This document shows, piece by piece, positions 1 to 11,034 of a stretch of DNA of 64,000 bases (position 1 is its first letter; each line of letters begins with the position of its first letter). A program made the position numbers and the translations under genes. Source of the stretch: Trifolium pratense. Its lineage: Eukaryota > Streptophyta > Magnoliopsida > Fabales > Fabaceae. Below the pieces are notes generated by a model. It was given only the letters and a program-made list of their open reading frames with translations. It made no database searches and was not told the DNA's origin. Location: contig NC_060065.1 of the NCBI RefSeq assembly GCF_020283565.1, forward strand, positions 25,532,409-25,596,408. Direction: 5' to 3'.

Positions 1-35
1 AAAAGTGAGGCAGGGAAAAGGGAAACATTACATAC

Positions 36-301
36 TTTCTGGCCTGAAGAAGACCAGCAGTGGGGGCATAGCCATGAAAGTTGCCAGAATGAAGTGCATC
101 AGCAACAGCTTCTTCAGCAACCTTAGTGTTAGGGAAGAAAGTGGAGAGAGTTGGGTCACCCATTCCAAGAGAAATAACACTCTTGCTTTCATCTTTATTT
201 TCACCGACACTTTCCACTAGAAGACTTAGAATACCCTTAATTGTGATGGTGGAAGTTGCTTTGTATTCATGGTTCATTGTTCCAACAACAACACTTTCCA
301 T
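36..301 (-). CDS. TAT: Tyrosine aminotransferase, first exon (partial gene)
   Basis: First coding exon of a PLP-dependent tyrosine/nicotianamine aminotransferase-type enzyme, which family knowledge places at the transamination of tyrosine to 4-hydroxyphenylpyruvate (tocopherol and plastoquinone supply, tyrosine breakdown). The reading frame opens at 301 and gives 88 codons plus two bases. It contains the family segments ITIKGILSLLVES, SLGMGDPTLSTFFPNTKVAE and FHGYAPTAGLLQARK, which form the N-terminal part of this fold. The exon closes with a GTATGT splice donor at 35-30 in phase 2. The PLP-binding lysine lies in later exons outside the window, so catalytic integrity cannot be judged. No in-frame upstream ATG is close, and 301 fits the usual family start. 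The alternative, a nicotianamine aminotransferase-like paralogue, cannot be excluded from one exon. Confidence 0.85.
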
Positions 302-650
302 GTTCTCTCCTCTAACCTATTTTGTTTTTTGAGTTGGGTACGTACCTCTCTGTCGTATATATGTACATAAAAAATAATGATGTGGGCACTGGGCAGTTCT
401 GAATTTACAGTTTGGTTACTTCAAGACCACACGTTACGTTGTTGTCCTGCACATGAGAACAAAACTTTGGCAGTTTGTTATAGTTGTTAAGAGTCTAATA
501 CTCTCTAGTCTATTGTAAAATGCTACTGCCTAATTTATTTTAGACTTTTTGTAAATTCTTAACAAAATATGTGGAAGGAAGATAACCATCTTGGCTACCA
601 TTTCAACCCGGCATTATTTATGTCGTGAATAGTTTGATAACTACGTGGCG
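302..650 (-). promoter_or_regulatory. Upstream region of the tyrosine aminotransferase gene
   Basis: This is the 5' flank of the minus-strand TAT exon. On the minus strand a TATA-like stretch (TATATAC around 355-361) lies about 55 bases upstream of the start codon, so it could serve as TATA box only if the leader is short. No other element stands out. Position and orientation support promoter function; the exact core promoter is inferred. Confidence 0.35.
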
Positions 651-1282
651 ATTTGGGATGACAAAACGGACCGATCTATCCCTTTTGGTGGTAGACACGT
701 CAAAACGGGCTGCCCGGTCCAGCTTCATCGGACCGGGCTAAAATACCCGGATAAAAAAGGGGCTTGAAGCAATAGAACTTTAATTAAACATTAATAAGCA
801 TACCTTCAATACCTTCAATAAGCATTACAAAATTGAGAAAATTAATAAGCATACCTTAATTAAACATTGAAAAGGGCTTGAAATAAATAAAAAATTGGTT
901 GTTAAAAATAAAGATATAAATTCTTTGGTTAATTAAACATTTGAAAAATAATAGAACTTTAATAAGCATATCTTCAATCTCATATAACAAACTACATGCA
1001 CACAAAAGAGCTTGAATCAATTCATCTTTTATTATACTTATTCAGAGTTTTTTTTTTTTTTTTTTTTTAATTTTGTTATTAAGAACTTTAATAATGTTAC
1101 ATACTTACTCATATATTTTATTTTGAATTTTTTTTTATTATAATTTATTCAGGTTTGCGGGCCGCTCGTGACTCAATCAGGCTAGCCTATATTTTAAACA
1201 GCCTTTATTGGGAAGGGCTAAAAATCCCAAAAAAATTCGGACAGGCCCATTCGGACTAGTCCATTTTGACAACTCTACCTTT
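651..1282. mobile_element. Degenerate TIR DNA-transposon relic (hAT-like ends)
   Basis: The left end (TGACAAAACGGACC around 658-672) is an imperfect inverted match to the right end (GTCCATTTTGACAAC around 1258-1272). Both ends are flanked inside by GC-rich stretches with GGGCC/CCGG words, in contrast to the AT-rich interior with a poly-T run near 1050. This arrangement is typical of dispersed non-autonomous hAT-like elements in dicots. No target-site duplication could be fixed, so the boundaries are approximate. Confidence 0.4.
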
Positions 1283-1403
1283 TGGCTAGTCGAGGCATCA
1301 ATTTGTTTAAGAAATTAAAGATAGTTAAATGATATTTCAATCTTTCTATTTTTTATTTTTCTTAATTGAGAAAATTACATTTTCCTCCTTGAGAGATGCT
1401 TAA

Positions 1404-1530
1404 ATTACACTATACTATCTTTTTTATTAGGGACATCGCACTTTATGTGTAGGAGCTGGAATTCGAACCCCAAACACTCGACTTATTTACCTTTAAGATG
1501 GAATTTATAGCCACTAAACTACTTGACAAA
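1404..1530 (-). repeat. tRNA-derived SINE-like relic
   Basis: Read on the minus strand this carries a box A-like word TAGTTTAGTGG (1512-1522) followed about 45 bases later by a box B-like GGTTCGAATTCC (1458-1469), the RNA polymerase III internal promoter layout of tRNA-derived SINEs. It does not fold as a tRNA gene. Flanking A-rich DNA is present but no clear duplication was found. A similar box B-like word lies at 1621-1632. Confidence 0.45.
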
Positions 1531-1692
1531 AAATAATAATAATAATAATAAATTAAAAATATGAAATTATTATATGCGAGTCTTGAACATGTGGTATTTA
1601 AAAATTACTATAAAATTGGAGGCTCGAACCCACCATGACCTTACAAAGTTGCAATCACACAAAAATGTTTTGTCATTGAACCATCAATCTTA

Positions 1693-3052
1693 AAGTGTAG
1701 ATTTTTGCAATCATAAATGGATAAATGAAGATACAAGAATTAGAGACTTGAATTTAATTGTTCCAGACCATCTGCATAATATCAAATTGAAGGATATGGT
1801 TGATACTAATGGAGAGTGGAAATGGAGTTGGTTAGAAGGTTGGCTACCAGATATTATATGTCAGAAAATTGCAACCATTCTACCTCCGGATTCAAGCGCG
1901 GGAGAGGACACGCGAATATGGTCAGGTAACAATACAAATACATTTTCCATAGCTGTTATGTATCATGTTATCTGTGATTTTGATTAAGCTGAAGAAGACA
2001 TAAAGTGGAAATCAGTTTGGAAACTCAAATTTCCAGAGAGAGTGAAGTATTTCATTTGAATTATGATGCATGGTTGGATACTTACAAATATGAGAAAACA
2101 CAAGATGGGTATTGGTTCTCCTGTATGTATTTATTGTGGTGATACTACTGAATCCATTTTACATATAATGAGGGATTGCCCTCTTGCTATGACAGTTTGG
2201 ATTCACGTGGTTCCTGTTCATGTGAGAGATAAATTTTTTCAAAGTGATGACTTACAACATTGGTTAGCACTTAATTTGTGGAGTGAAGATGATGGAAAAT
2301 TAGGAGTTGGCTGGAATAATTACTGGGCAATGGCATGTCATCTACTTTGGACTTGGCGTAATAAAGAGTTTCATGATGGGAATTTTATTCGTCCATTACG
2401 ACCACACAGCTATATCTTTCAGAGAACTAAAGAATATTTGGATGTAGAAAAAGCAAGCAGGCTTGTTTTTGACAAAGTGAAAGAGGTTGTTCAAATACAA
2501 TGGAAACCTCCTTCTAGTGGGTGGATTAAATTGAATACTGATGGCTCATGCTCTAATGATGGAATAATAGGATGTGGTGGAGTGTTGAGAGGTAGTGAAG
2601 GAGAATGGCTGGGAGGATATGCTAAATTTATTGGGGTTGGTAATACTTTTATAGCTGAGTTGTGGGGTGTACTCGAAGGGCTGAAACATGCTAAAAGTCT
2701 GAATTTCAGAGCGGTGGAACTGAATATCGATTCATTGGCAGTGGTACAAGCTATTTCGGAAGCGGGGAGAGGGAGTCATCGTGGGAGTGCTTTGGTTCAT
2801 AAGATTCGTCAACTACTTGAGATGGAATGAGAGGTTGTTATTCATCACACTTACCATGAAGCAAATAAATGTGCAGATGCTCTTGCGAATATTGGGTGTT
2901 CATTGAGATCTGGTAGTATTTTCTATGATATGTGTCCGTCGCAATTAAGTAGTTTATTATTTGCTGATATGTTGGGGATAATACCCCTAGACTAGTCATT
3001 ATGTAATGTTCTCTTTGGGCTTAGGCCCTCATCATTATAAAAAAAAAAAAAA
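1693..3052 (+). mobile_element. 5'-truncated L1-type LINE, C-terminal ORF2 remnant
   Basis: This is the 3' part of a plant L1-like LINE. The frame is broken by stops near 1985, 2056 and 2828, but the pieces read in order as the zinc-binding region after the RT (IYCGDTTESILHIMRDCPLA) and an RNase H domain. Acidic residues are visible in NTDGSCSNDG, AELWGVLEG, NIDSLAVV and NKCADALA. The element ends in a run of A at 3039-3054. Flanking copies of AACCATYAATCT at 1679-1690 and 3053-3064 differ by one base and look like the target-site duplication. Dead copy. Confidence 0.8.
2063..2830 (+). pseudogene. LINE ORF2 fragment: zinc-binding and RNase H region
   Basis: A 255-codon open stretch inside the LINE at 1693-3052. 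It holds a cysteine/histidine cluster at about residues 20-40 and an RNase H-like fold at about residues 150-255. The natural C-terminus with the last acidic residue (motif NKCADALA) continues in frame beyond the stop at 2828-2830, so the stop is a disabling mutation rather than the true end. It belongs to the retrotransposon and is not a host gene. Confidence 0.75.
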
Positions 3053-3390
3053 AACCATTAATCTATTTAATAATATAATGGCAAAAAGACAACTTATATA
3101 TCTTAATTTTTTTGTCAAATTTTTTCTTTTTACAAGAAGATAAAATAATATATTTACAAAATTGAGTTTAATTGTTGTGCATTGTCAGTGTAAAGATTTT
3201 TTACACATGCATCCAATAACGTGTTGCCACATCATTTAATGAACATGACACATCATGTGTTTTTAAATACCATACATCATGTGTTGATATATTATTGGAT
3301 GCATGTATAAAATAACTTTAGACTCACGGTGCATATAAATTAAATTCTACAAAATTATATATACGCACACACTAAACTGTTATATTTCCA

Positions 3391-4813
3391 TGAGCTATAC
3401 ATGGAGAAGTATCTTTCAAGCTAGTTGGGTCCTTAAAAGAGGTAGCTATTGGTCAATAGGATCTGGTCAAGATGTCAATATCTAGGATGACAATTGGATT
3501 CAACAAATTTGCACCAACTATAGGAGCAACCCCAAGCCTAATAACTTGAACCTTACTAAAGTAAAAGAACTCATGGACAGTAACTATAATGAATGGAATA
3601 TGGATATTATTAATCAGGTCTTCCACCCCTATGAGGCCCAAATGATTCTTAACATTCCAATCATCGACAAAACTCAACCTGATATACTCACTTAGGACAA
3701 GACACAAGATAGACAATATTCAGTTAAGGCTGGCTACCATGCCATCATGGAATGGGGTAATCACTCAAATGCAACTACTTCTAATCAATCTCCGGATATC
3801 TGGAAAACTATCTGGAAGCTAAATGTGCCCCCTAAGCACAGTCATCTTCTATGGAGAGTTCTTAATAATGCCTTACCAGTTAAAAGTAATTTGTTCAAAA
3901 GAGGGGTCAGATGTGATCCTCTATGCCCTCGTTGCTCAAATACTATGGAAACTACTCATCATGTATTTTTAGAGTGTGAATGGGCAAAACAAGTGTGGTT
4001 TGCCTCATCTCTAACACTAAACATAGGGCAAAATCATCTTACTGACATCTACGACTAGATCAATTATATGATAAACAACACTAACAAGGAATACTTAGAA
4101 AAGATTACAACAATCATCTATGGAATATGGTATGCGAGAAATATACTAGTCTTTCAGGAAAAACACTTACCTGCTCAAGATATTAGCTCGACAGTGTTCA
4201 ATCAGCTTCAAGAGTACCAACTCCATGGCTTTGAGCAGCAAATCCAAGTCCCTCATGTGAAAACGAACGGTTGCAGGAACGACACTAGCTGGAGTCCACC
4301 GCTTAGGGGCATCCTGAAGATCAATGTGGATGCTCACCTAAGCAGTGATGGCCATTGGTCGACAGGTTTGGTCCTAAGACGGTCGGATGGAAGCACCGTC
4401 AGAGTTGCAACTAGGGCTCACAAAGGGATTGCAGATGTTGTGACGGGAGAAGCCATGGGTTTAATCTATGTGATAGATTGGATGAAAAAGATGGGAGAAC
4501 GAAACGTGTTCTTTGAGCTAGATTCGCAAACTTTAGTCAGAGTTGTAAAGGGAAACGATGAGATTCGAAGAAGCTGGGGGAGTGTTGTGCGGCGCTGCAA
4601 GCTCTTTCTCAAAGACAACCCTAACTTTGATATTGGGTGGGTGCGAAGAAAGGCTAACCAGACAGCCCGTGATTGGCAAAATTGGCCGAATTTGAGCCCA
4701 ACAAAGAGTGGATCAATGATATCCCCTATTGTATCAAACCTTTTATCCAAAAAAATAAAGGCAATGTAATCTCTTGTCTTGTTTGATTAATAATATTTTC
4801 TTTCCTTAAAAAA
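3391..4813 (+). mobile_element. Second 5'-truncated L1-type LINE with target-site duplication
   Basis: Another LINE 3' end, different from its neighbour at 1693-3052. The pieces read SYWSIGSGQDVNI, the zinc-binding section PPKHSHLLWRVLNNALPVKS with CPRCSNTMETTHHVFLEC (3747-4058), then the RNase H part (4068-4769: KINVDAHLSSDG, FELDSQTLVRVV, RRKANQTARDW). In-frame stops interrupt it near 3483, 3694 and 4057. A short A-tract closes the element. AAACTGTTATATTT is repeated at 3374-3387 and 4814-4827, a clear target-site duplication. Confidence 0.82.
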
Positions 4814-4830
4814 AAACTGTTATATTTGCA

Positions 4831-5280
4831 ATATCCATCTTTAGATTGTTAATTATTATCCACTATTGATTTAAATAATTTATTATTGAACAAAACCATC
4901 AAACTCCCCTTCCTTGTGACGTTGATTTCTACTTCATCATCCTTCAGAGGCCGCATCCAACCAATGTAATTAAATAGTCTTAATATGTTGTGGCCATCCA
5001 CTGAAGTTAGTTTGATAGCAACACATGTATATCTTTTTATATCTTAGTTCACTTTAGTTGGATCAAATGAGAGCCAAAAATCTTTTTCAAAAAATTGATT
5101 TGTTTCTCCACATCCAAATTAAGATCCCAACATGCTACCATAAAAATAGATTTTTATCCTTCCTTGTGTACTCTATGTTTCTTGTCGGTAAGAGTCTTAA
5201 AGTTCATGTCCTTGCAATTAAAAAGTAAAAAAAAAAAGAAAGAAAAGTAAAACCATCATAAGCTATTAACCTTATCCAAA
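4831..5280. other. Intergenic DNA, nothing recognised
   Basis: AT-rich sequence between the second LINE and the LTR-like block. A purine-rich run (about 5225-5250) is the only local feature. I see no coding potential or repeat structure. Confidence 0.5.
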
Positions 5281-6300
5281 AAGGAGCAAAAATTGAAGAA
5301 AATCAGATTTGACGGCATCGTGCCACGATGGAAGAATAAATTTTGGGAAAATCTACATAACATATTGTGTCACGAAGAAGAATTTTTGAAGCATCGTGCT
5401 ACGATTGCACGAAGAATGGCGTGGAGCACGACCTGAAGCCCAAGAAACTCTATAAATAGAGCCTTTCACCAATTCAAGAAGGAGAAATCCAACAAGTCCC
5501 AAAGAAGGCAAGGAGCTCAAGGAAGGAAATCTCCCATTGGGAGTAATTCTCCTATCGCTTTATCGAGGTTATTCTTATGTGTAATTTTATAAACTATTTT
5601 GTTGTGATGATTACTATTATGAGTAACTAAATTTCTTAGGTTAGGTCGAATAGATGAACTCTCCTAGGATGATTTGATCCATGTAATTGGTTTGAAAAAG
5701 ATTATATTACTGACAATTCAGTTTATTATCTTTAATTATCTTTTGTACATTCATGCTAGATTCATAGGTAATTAAATTCGTATATTTATGAATCGTTCTT
5801 AAGATTATCTACGTCGTGACTAAGGATAGTAATATTAAACTCGAGGTTAGAGATTTGGGATAATTAGTCTAACCGACACTAGGGATAGTAATATTAAACT
5901 CGAGGTTAGAGACTATAGAATTAACGTTCACCGAATTAATGCGTTCATGAATTCCAACTTTGCTCAAGGGCATGTGTCTTTACTTGAATAAGGTGATTTT
6001 AGTATGCAAAAACACATCTCACTACTTTAGGGTTAATTCGTCGTGATAATAAAAGGAATTGAAAGGGAATATAACGCCACATTACCAAATAGGAATATAG
6101 GAGGGATTCGACAGCACCTAACCAATCCTTCTCAACTTAAATTTCTCAAATATCTCAAAAATATCTTTTATAAGTGAATGCAAATTTTTAGTCTACATCC
6201 TAACTTCATACTAATTACTTTGTTACACAATCTCTATGGAGACGAATCTTTATAAATATTATTACTTGACAACAAAGTTGGTACACTTGCCAAGGGTCAA
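5281..6300 (+). mobile_element. LTR-like block of a retrotransposon
   Basis: A non-coding block with the architecture of an LTR. There is a palindromic GCATCGTGCCACGATG-like stretch near 5318-5332, a strong TATA box (CTATAAATAGAGCC, 5451-5464), a transcribed-leader-like region, and an end resembling TTGGTACACTTGCCAA at 6277-6292. A direct repeat (GGGATAGTAATATTAAACTC) occurs at about 5823 and 5882. I could not find a matching second LTR, TG/CA ends or a duplication, so it may be a solo or truncated LTR. Family assignment (Ty3-gypsy type) is a guess. Confidence 0.45.
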
Positions 6301-6384
6301 TCACCTAGCTCACGTCATTATGTTCGTACAAGATGAGTGGGAGGCCAAACCGAGGTCTAAATGATTGCATAGTTGAACTAAGGG

Positions 6385-6850
6385 TGAAGCTCAGCATGAC
6401 CTGCATGACCACACTGAACTTGTCGTGATGAAGGTTGAGCTCAACATGATCTGGATGGTCAAGCTGAGCTAGGCATGAAGGAGCTCATGGTCGAGTTGAG
6501 CTAGACATGTTGAAGGTGGAGCTCATGGTCGAGTTGAGCTAGGCATGCTAAAGGTCGAGCTGAGTTGAGCAAACTGGAGGTTAAGCTCATGGTCGAGCTG
6601 AGTTGAGTATGCTGAAAGTGGAGCTCATGCTCGAGCTGAGCTGAGAATGTTGAAGGTTGGGTTGAGCTGAGCATGCAGAAGGAGAAGCTCTCTCGAGCTG
6701 AGCTGGTCATGTTGAAGGTGGAGCTATTGGTCAAGCTGAGTTGGGCAAGTTGAAGGTGAAGTACATGGTTGAGCTTAGCTGGGCATGTTGAATTGGACTG
6801 AGTTGAGTATGTAGAAGGAAGAGCTCCTGCTCGAGCTGAGATGAGCATAC
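6385..6850. repeat. Minisatellite with GAGCTGAGCTGGGCATG-type units
   Basis: At least ten imperfect copies of a unit built on GAGCTGAGCTGAGCATGTTGA joined to AGGTGGAGCTCATGGTC. Most are about 38 bp apart, with shorter variants of about 25 bp between them. The block is far more GC-rich than its surroundings. The long open frame on the minus strand here (115 codons, Leu/Ser/Gln-rich repeat) follows from the repeat lacking stops and is not taken as a gene. Confidence 0.8.
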
Positions 6851-8019
6851 AATGACATGAATGGTCAAAGTGTAATAGAGTTCACATGGTATGGTTCTCC
6901 ATACCAGTCCACAGTCCACCAAGCGTCAAGTCTGGTAAAACTTGGACGTTTGTTCTCCATATTATTAGTACTACCTGAAGTCTCTCTAGTATCTACTAAT
7001 TACTTTGATGTTTTAATGCTCCTAACTTGCCTAACAAATATATATAATGAGAAATAGAGAATTTTAAATTTGAATATAAACTCTTGTAAATCAACGTTAT
7101 AAATTTAAAGTCGTTCAAATTGTTTTTCAAACTAATGAGCATCATAACAAAATATATAATAAATCAAAACAACGTCTTACTCAAACTCAAACAATGAAAT
7201 CATAACTCTGAAAAAACTACGTATTTAAAACACTTTCTTTTCTTTACCAAAAAAAAAAAAAAAATTTCTTTTATTACATTTACAAATATAAAGAATAACA
7301 TTCTTGCTTATGGTTGTTTTTAACCTTAAGTTGATAAGTTTGATGATTCATCCTTCCTATTTGATATCCCATGCCTGATGCTGACAAGATACAAACAAAT
7401 CAATATAATCATAAATTAAAAAAATGTACTACTAGGCTAGGACTTATCATCTTTACATAAAAATGAAGCCAAGTGACAAATGATCACTTATTATTTCTAA
7501 AGAGAGATGCATGCATGTCTCAATTACATAAATAACTGTCGTCTGGGAAACGTAACATATCAGACTGATTTCGTGTATTAGTCAGAAGTACGACCAATCA
7601 CGCTATTCCTTCAAGCTCTTTTTTTTTTTTTGAACCAGCTATTCCTTCAAGCTTAACTTATCCGTTTAGGGCATGTTTGATGTAATAAAAAGATATGGTA
7701 CGACAAAATTCATCTAAAATCTCTTTAAGAATATGTTTGGATGAGAAATTTTAACGAGGGAAAGTAATGTTTCGAAGGAATTAAAATTATTTGAATTAAA
7801 ATTTATTATTTGAATAATAATTTAAAGAATTTGTGAAATTCCAAGAATTTTGAAAAGGATTTGTTCCTTACAAAAATGAGGAATTTTAAAATGACACCTA
7901 ATTAGAGAGAATTGACAATTCTCTTGTATTTCTAAGTTCTAACTAGTATATTATGAGATTATTTTCTTTTTTAATAATATTTATGCGTTTGTTTTGATAT
8001 ATTATTTGAGTAAAAATTA
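6851..8019. other. AT-rich intergenic DNA
   Basis: Contains an A-run at 7250-7264, a T-run at 7620-7632 and stretches rich in AATTT words around 7740-7900. No coding potential, terminal repeats or RNA gene could be supported. Confidence 0.45.
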
Positions 8020-8325
8020 GGTTAGAGAAGATTTGAGTTATCACGTAAACAAGCTCTTTAATTTAATGCCAACAAATTGGGTTAAAGAAGATTTTTTTAT
8101 TTTTTTTTTCTTAATAGTGAGTTGGAGAAGATTCAATTGAATGTCACGTAAGCAAGTTCTCTAATTGAATGCCAACAAAGTGGGTTGGAGATTTTTTTTT
8201 TTAATCTTTTTTTAAATAATGGGTTAGAGAAGATTCAATTGTTTTACAAAACAAATAAAAAAAATTAATTGAATGTCACATAAGTAAACTCTTTAATTGA
8301 ATGTCACCTAAGCAAAATATCAAAA
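8020..8325. repeat. Three imperfect tandem repeats of about 100 bp
   Basis: The words GGGTTRGAGAAGATT, TTGAATGTCACGTAAGCAAG and CTTTAATTGAATGCCAACAAA recur in the same order about three times between 8020 and 8325, with T-rich spacers of variable length. The copies are diverged. Confidence 0.6.
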
Positions 8326-8882
8326 TGTACAAGGGAGAAGGGTGTTTTGCTCTTGGAGGGAAGGTGGGAAAATGTTCTTGATCTTATTAACTTTTGAGAG
8401 AATATGAGGGGATATGTTTTTGTGATTTTACACAACGAAGGATGGCTCCACCTGTTCCCAAATCCCAAGTCACCATCCTTCTAAGGATCCAGAGGGTATG
8501 TTCCTTTAGGAAGTTACTCTATTAAATAGGGGATGTGGATCATTTTATACTTTCTGTTTTGATTTCTAGTTGTAAATGTGGCTCAATAGGTAGCGTTTAT
8601 GGCACGACTGATAATCACGAGCAAGACTATAACAACCAAGTTTTAACCAGAGGTGCTTAACTTAAGTTTAAGGAGGCATGCAATGCAATGCAATATAAAG
8701 AATACAACAATGGCTAATTACGAAGATGCTGTTAACATCAAATGAGAGTCTCTCTACATGATGATAGTACACTAAACCACTTTGAGCTGAAGTCAAAGAA
8801 AACTAAAATACAAGATTTGAGCCGTGAGAAAAATATGCGTTAAGTACTCACTTTGGTACATATAAAGGAATTAACGACTATT
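8326..8882. other. Downstream flank of RPS20
   Basis: Non-coding DNA on the 3' side of the minus-strand RPS20 gene. The stretch next to the stop codon (about 8650-8882) is the expected 3' UTR and polyadenylation region. No clear poly(A) signal can be singled out among AT-rich words. Confidence 0.4.
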
Positions 8883-10814
8883 TCAGGCACCGGCTTGAGG
8901 AACAGGGGCATACCAGCCATGATGGATTTCCACTGCCTTCTTTCTTCTGGCAAGCCGAGACTTGCGATTTGCTCCGGTGTTTCTATGCAATGTTCCAACT
9001 TTCACTGCTTTGTCAATTATAGAGTATGCCTCTCCAATCATCTTCTCAATTGTGAGGATTTCTTCCGATTGTGCATCAGATTTCTTTTTGAGCAATTCCA
9101 GTGCTTCCAAAACCTACAGATCATTGATAGTAAGATAATTAAAAAATCCCTTATGTAAATAAAACTACAACTTGTTTGTAGTATCCTATCTAATCTTGTT
9201 TCTCTCCTCTGTCCTCCCAATAATTATAAAACATCTTTAAGGACAAAAATCATCAGAAACTAGAACTATGAAGCACACACCCTTCTCCTTCCAAACTGTC
9301 GAAGTGTCAAAAAATGTTTCCATTACCACCTATACAACACCCATATTACATAGTACGTCGTTGGATACTCCTCAGCAAGTTTTCTATGAAAGAAACATTT
9401 TCTATTGACTTGGACATTCGCTCATTGAGTATCGAGGAATCAAAGAATTAAATCCAAAAATACCAAATAAAAGTAGATCAATTTTTTTTATTCCCGAAGA
9501 AGTGCATATTTTACCGAATCTTCTTCCATAATGGTACGGAATAATAGACAGCAATACCTATACTTCACCTGAAATTAATCACTCCATAGAACGGACAACT
9601 AAGAACAATCATGTCATCTACCCTAAAGTCTTGCAAGAGAATTATGCAAACAGCAAATGGGGATAAGAGAATATTGAATACCATTTGTTACTGTAATCTG
9701 TAACCATTTATTTCCAGATGGCACATTCTTTTTTTGAAACAAAACATTTTATTATTTATGAACGCCCATATTATTAATAAGAGAAAATATAAAGGGATAC
9801 TCAATGTCTGAGTCAATGCAAGCAACCTGCCGAAACAAACTATAATGCAAAATTTGGTTGGAAACCAAATCTGTGCCCAGCAACTTGGAACAAAAAGAAA
9901 ATGTTACTTTTCTGCATAACATTTTCCATTTTCTTTCCCACTATCCCATAATACTTTATCACATCACACCATTTGTTTCTATTCTTTCGCTCTCGCTCCC
10001 TTGTGGCATACTATCAATGGTCCAAATTTTCACAGGAAAGTTGCACATTATGGGTGATTGTGATTAACATCACTTTATAGCAAAAACACGAACACAACTC
10101 CTAGGTTTGAGTGACCACTATGAGGAATGATTCTCTAACTTCAGCCAGCGAAAATCACCTACTTTTCTCTCTATCTCTTTCTTTAATCATCTTTATCTCT
10201 CCATTTTACTCACTTCCCTCACTAAAAAGACACAGTGAATGGAATAAACATGATAGAATATAGATTCAATACTTCTCGGTTCACTTACCATTTCCATTAC
10301 AAATTTTTTAAAACACATTCAACATTTTTAGAAATTTTGTAAAGTAAAAAACACATTTTTCATCACTTTGAAAATGCATTTTCCCTAGCTATCATTCTAT
10401 CTATATTCTCTGTACAACACAATTATTCATTACACGAGTCTTCCATCTCTTTGTTACCAATTTAAAATGAACACAAATTTTAGAGTGAAGACCAATTGGT
10501 CCCTCACAAATTTTTTTACGAGACAATTAGTCCTAACAAAAATAAAAGCCAAATAGTCCTTTCATGCCGAGGACTAGTTTGTCCTCAATTTTATGCTATT
10601 TTTCTAACGGAAAATGAGGGGGGTATTACATTACTGTTATGCTACCTTCTTTGTACGGGTTCTTATCTCTGATTTACGAGCTTTGTTGTAAAGGCGACGT
10701 CTCTCGGCCTGTCGAGCTCTCTTTTCTGCCGAATCAACCTTCTTCGGAGCCGCCTCACAAACTACAACGCCACGCCTCTGCCTCTGCACCGTACTCAACG
10801 ACGACAACCTACCT

Positions 10815-10847
<33 letters not shown>

Positions 10848-11034
10848 AAATATTGTATTATTAATTAATCGGAAGAAGAGAAACTTTATAGAACGAACCT
10901 TGTGAAAAAACAGTGTGGGAAATGTTTTGGGAGAAACTTAGAGAAGCGGAATTTGAAGTGGAAGAAGATGAAGATAAGGTAAGGTTCCTGATTTTGGATG
11001 GAAGGTTCAGCAATGAGCATGAAACTGCTGCCAT
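8883..11034 (-). CDS. RPS20: 30S ribosomal protein S20, chloroplastic (three exons)
   Basis: Complete nuclear gene for the small-subunit protein bS20 of the plastid ribosome, which binds 16S rRNA. Coding exons on the minus strand are 10899-11034, 10646-10812 and 8883-9113, all with GT-AG introns in consistent phase (1, then 0). They give 177 aa. Residues 1 to about 60 form a Ser/Thr-rich, acid-poor chloroplast transit peptide beginning [17 protein letters not shown]. The mature part starts near [17 protein letters not shown] and ends with the diagnostic bS20 stretch [20 protein letters not shown]. The start ATG at 11034 follows a GA-rich leader. The gene lies head to head with PSMD5. Splicing was deduced by eye, but every junction keeps the frame and the family sequence. 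Confidence 0.93.
9114..10645 (-). other. RPS20 intron 2
   Basis: A 1,532-bp AT-rich intron between the exon ending at 10646 and the last exon. Near 10485-10600 it holds a relic with words such as CCAATTGGTCCCTCAC and GACTAGTTTGTCC, resembling ends of the dispersed MULE-like family found elsewhere in the window. Otherwise nothing is recognised. Confidence 0.6.
10813..10842 (-). repeat. (CT)n microsatellite forming the polypyrimidine tract of RPS20 intron 1
   Basis: On the minus strand an uninterrupted CT repeat runs directly into the CAG acceptor at 10815-10813. The small intron 1 (10813-10898) therefore uses a microsatellite as its polypyrimidine tract. Confidence 0.8.

Noticed and set aside
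4466..4750. 94-codon minus-strand ORF
   Set aside because: Shadow of the RNase H region of the LINE on the plus strand.
6501..6848. 115-codon minus-strand ORF as a gene
   Set aside because: It is entirely explained by a minisatellite that lacks stops; no homology or splice context.
10639..10905. Plus-strand ORF over RPS20 exon 2
   Set aside because: It is the antisense of the RPS20 exon and its CT microsatellite; the minus strand gives the conserved S20 sequence.
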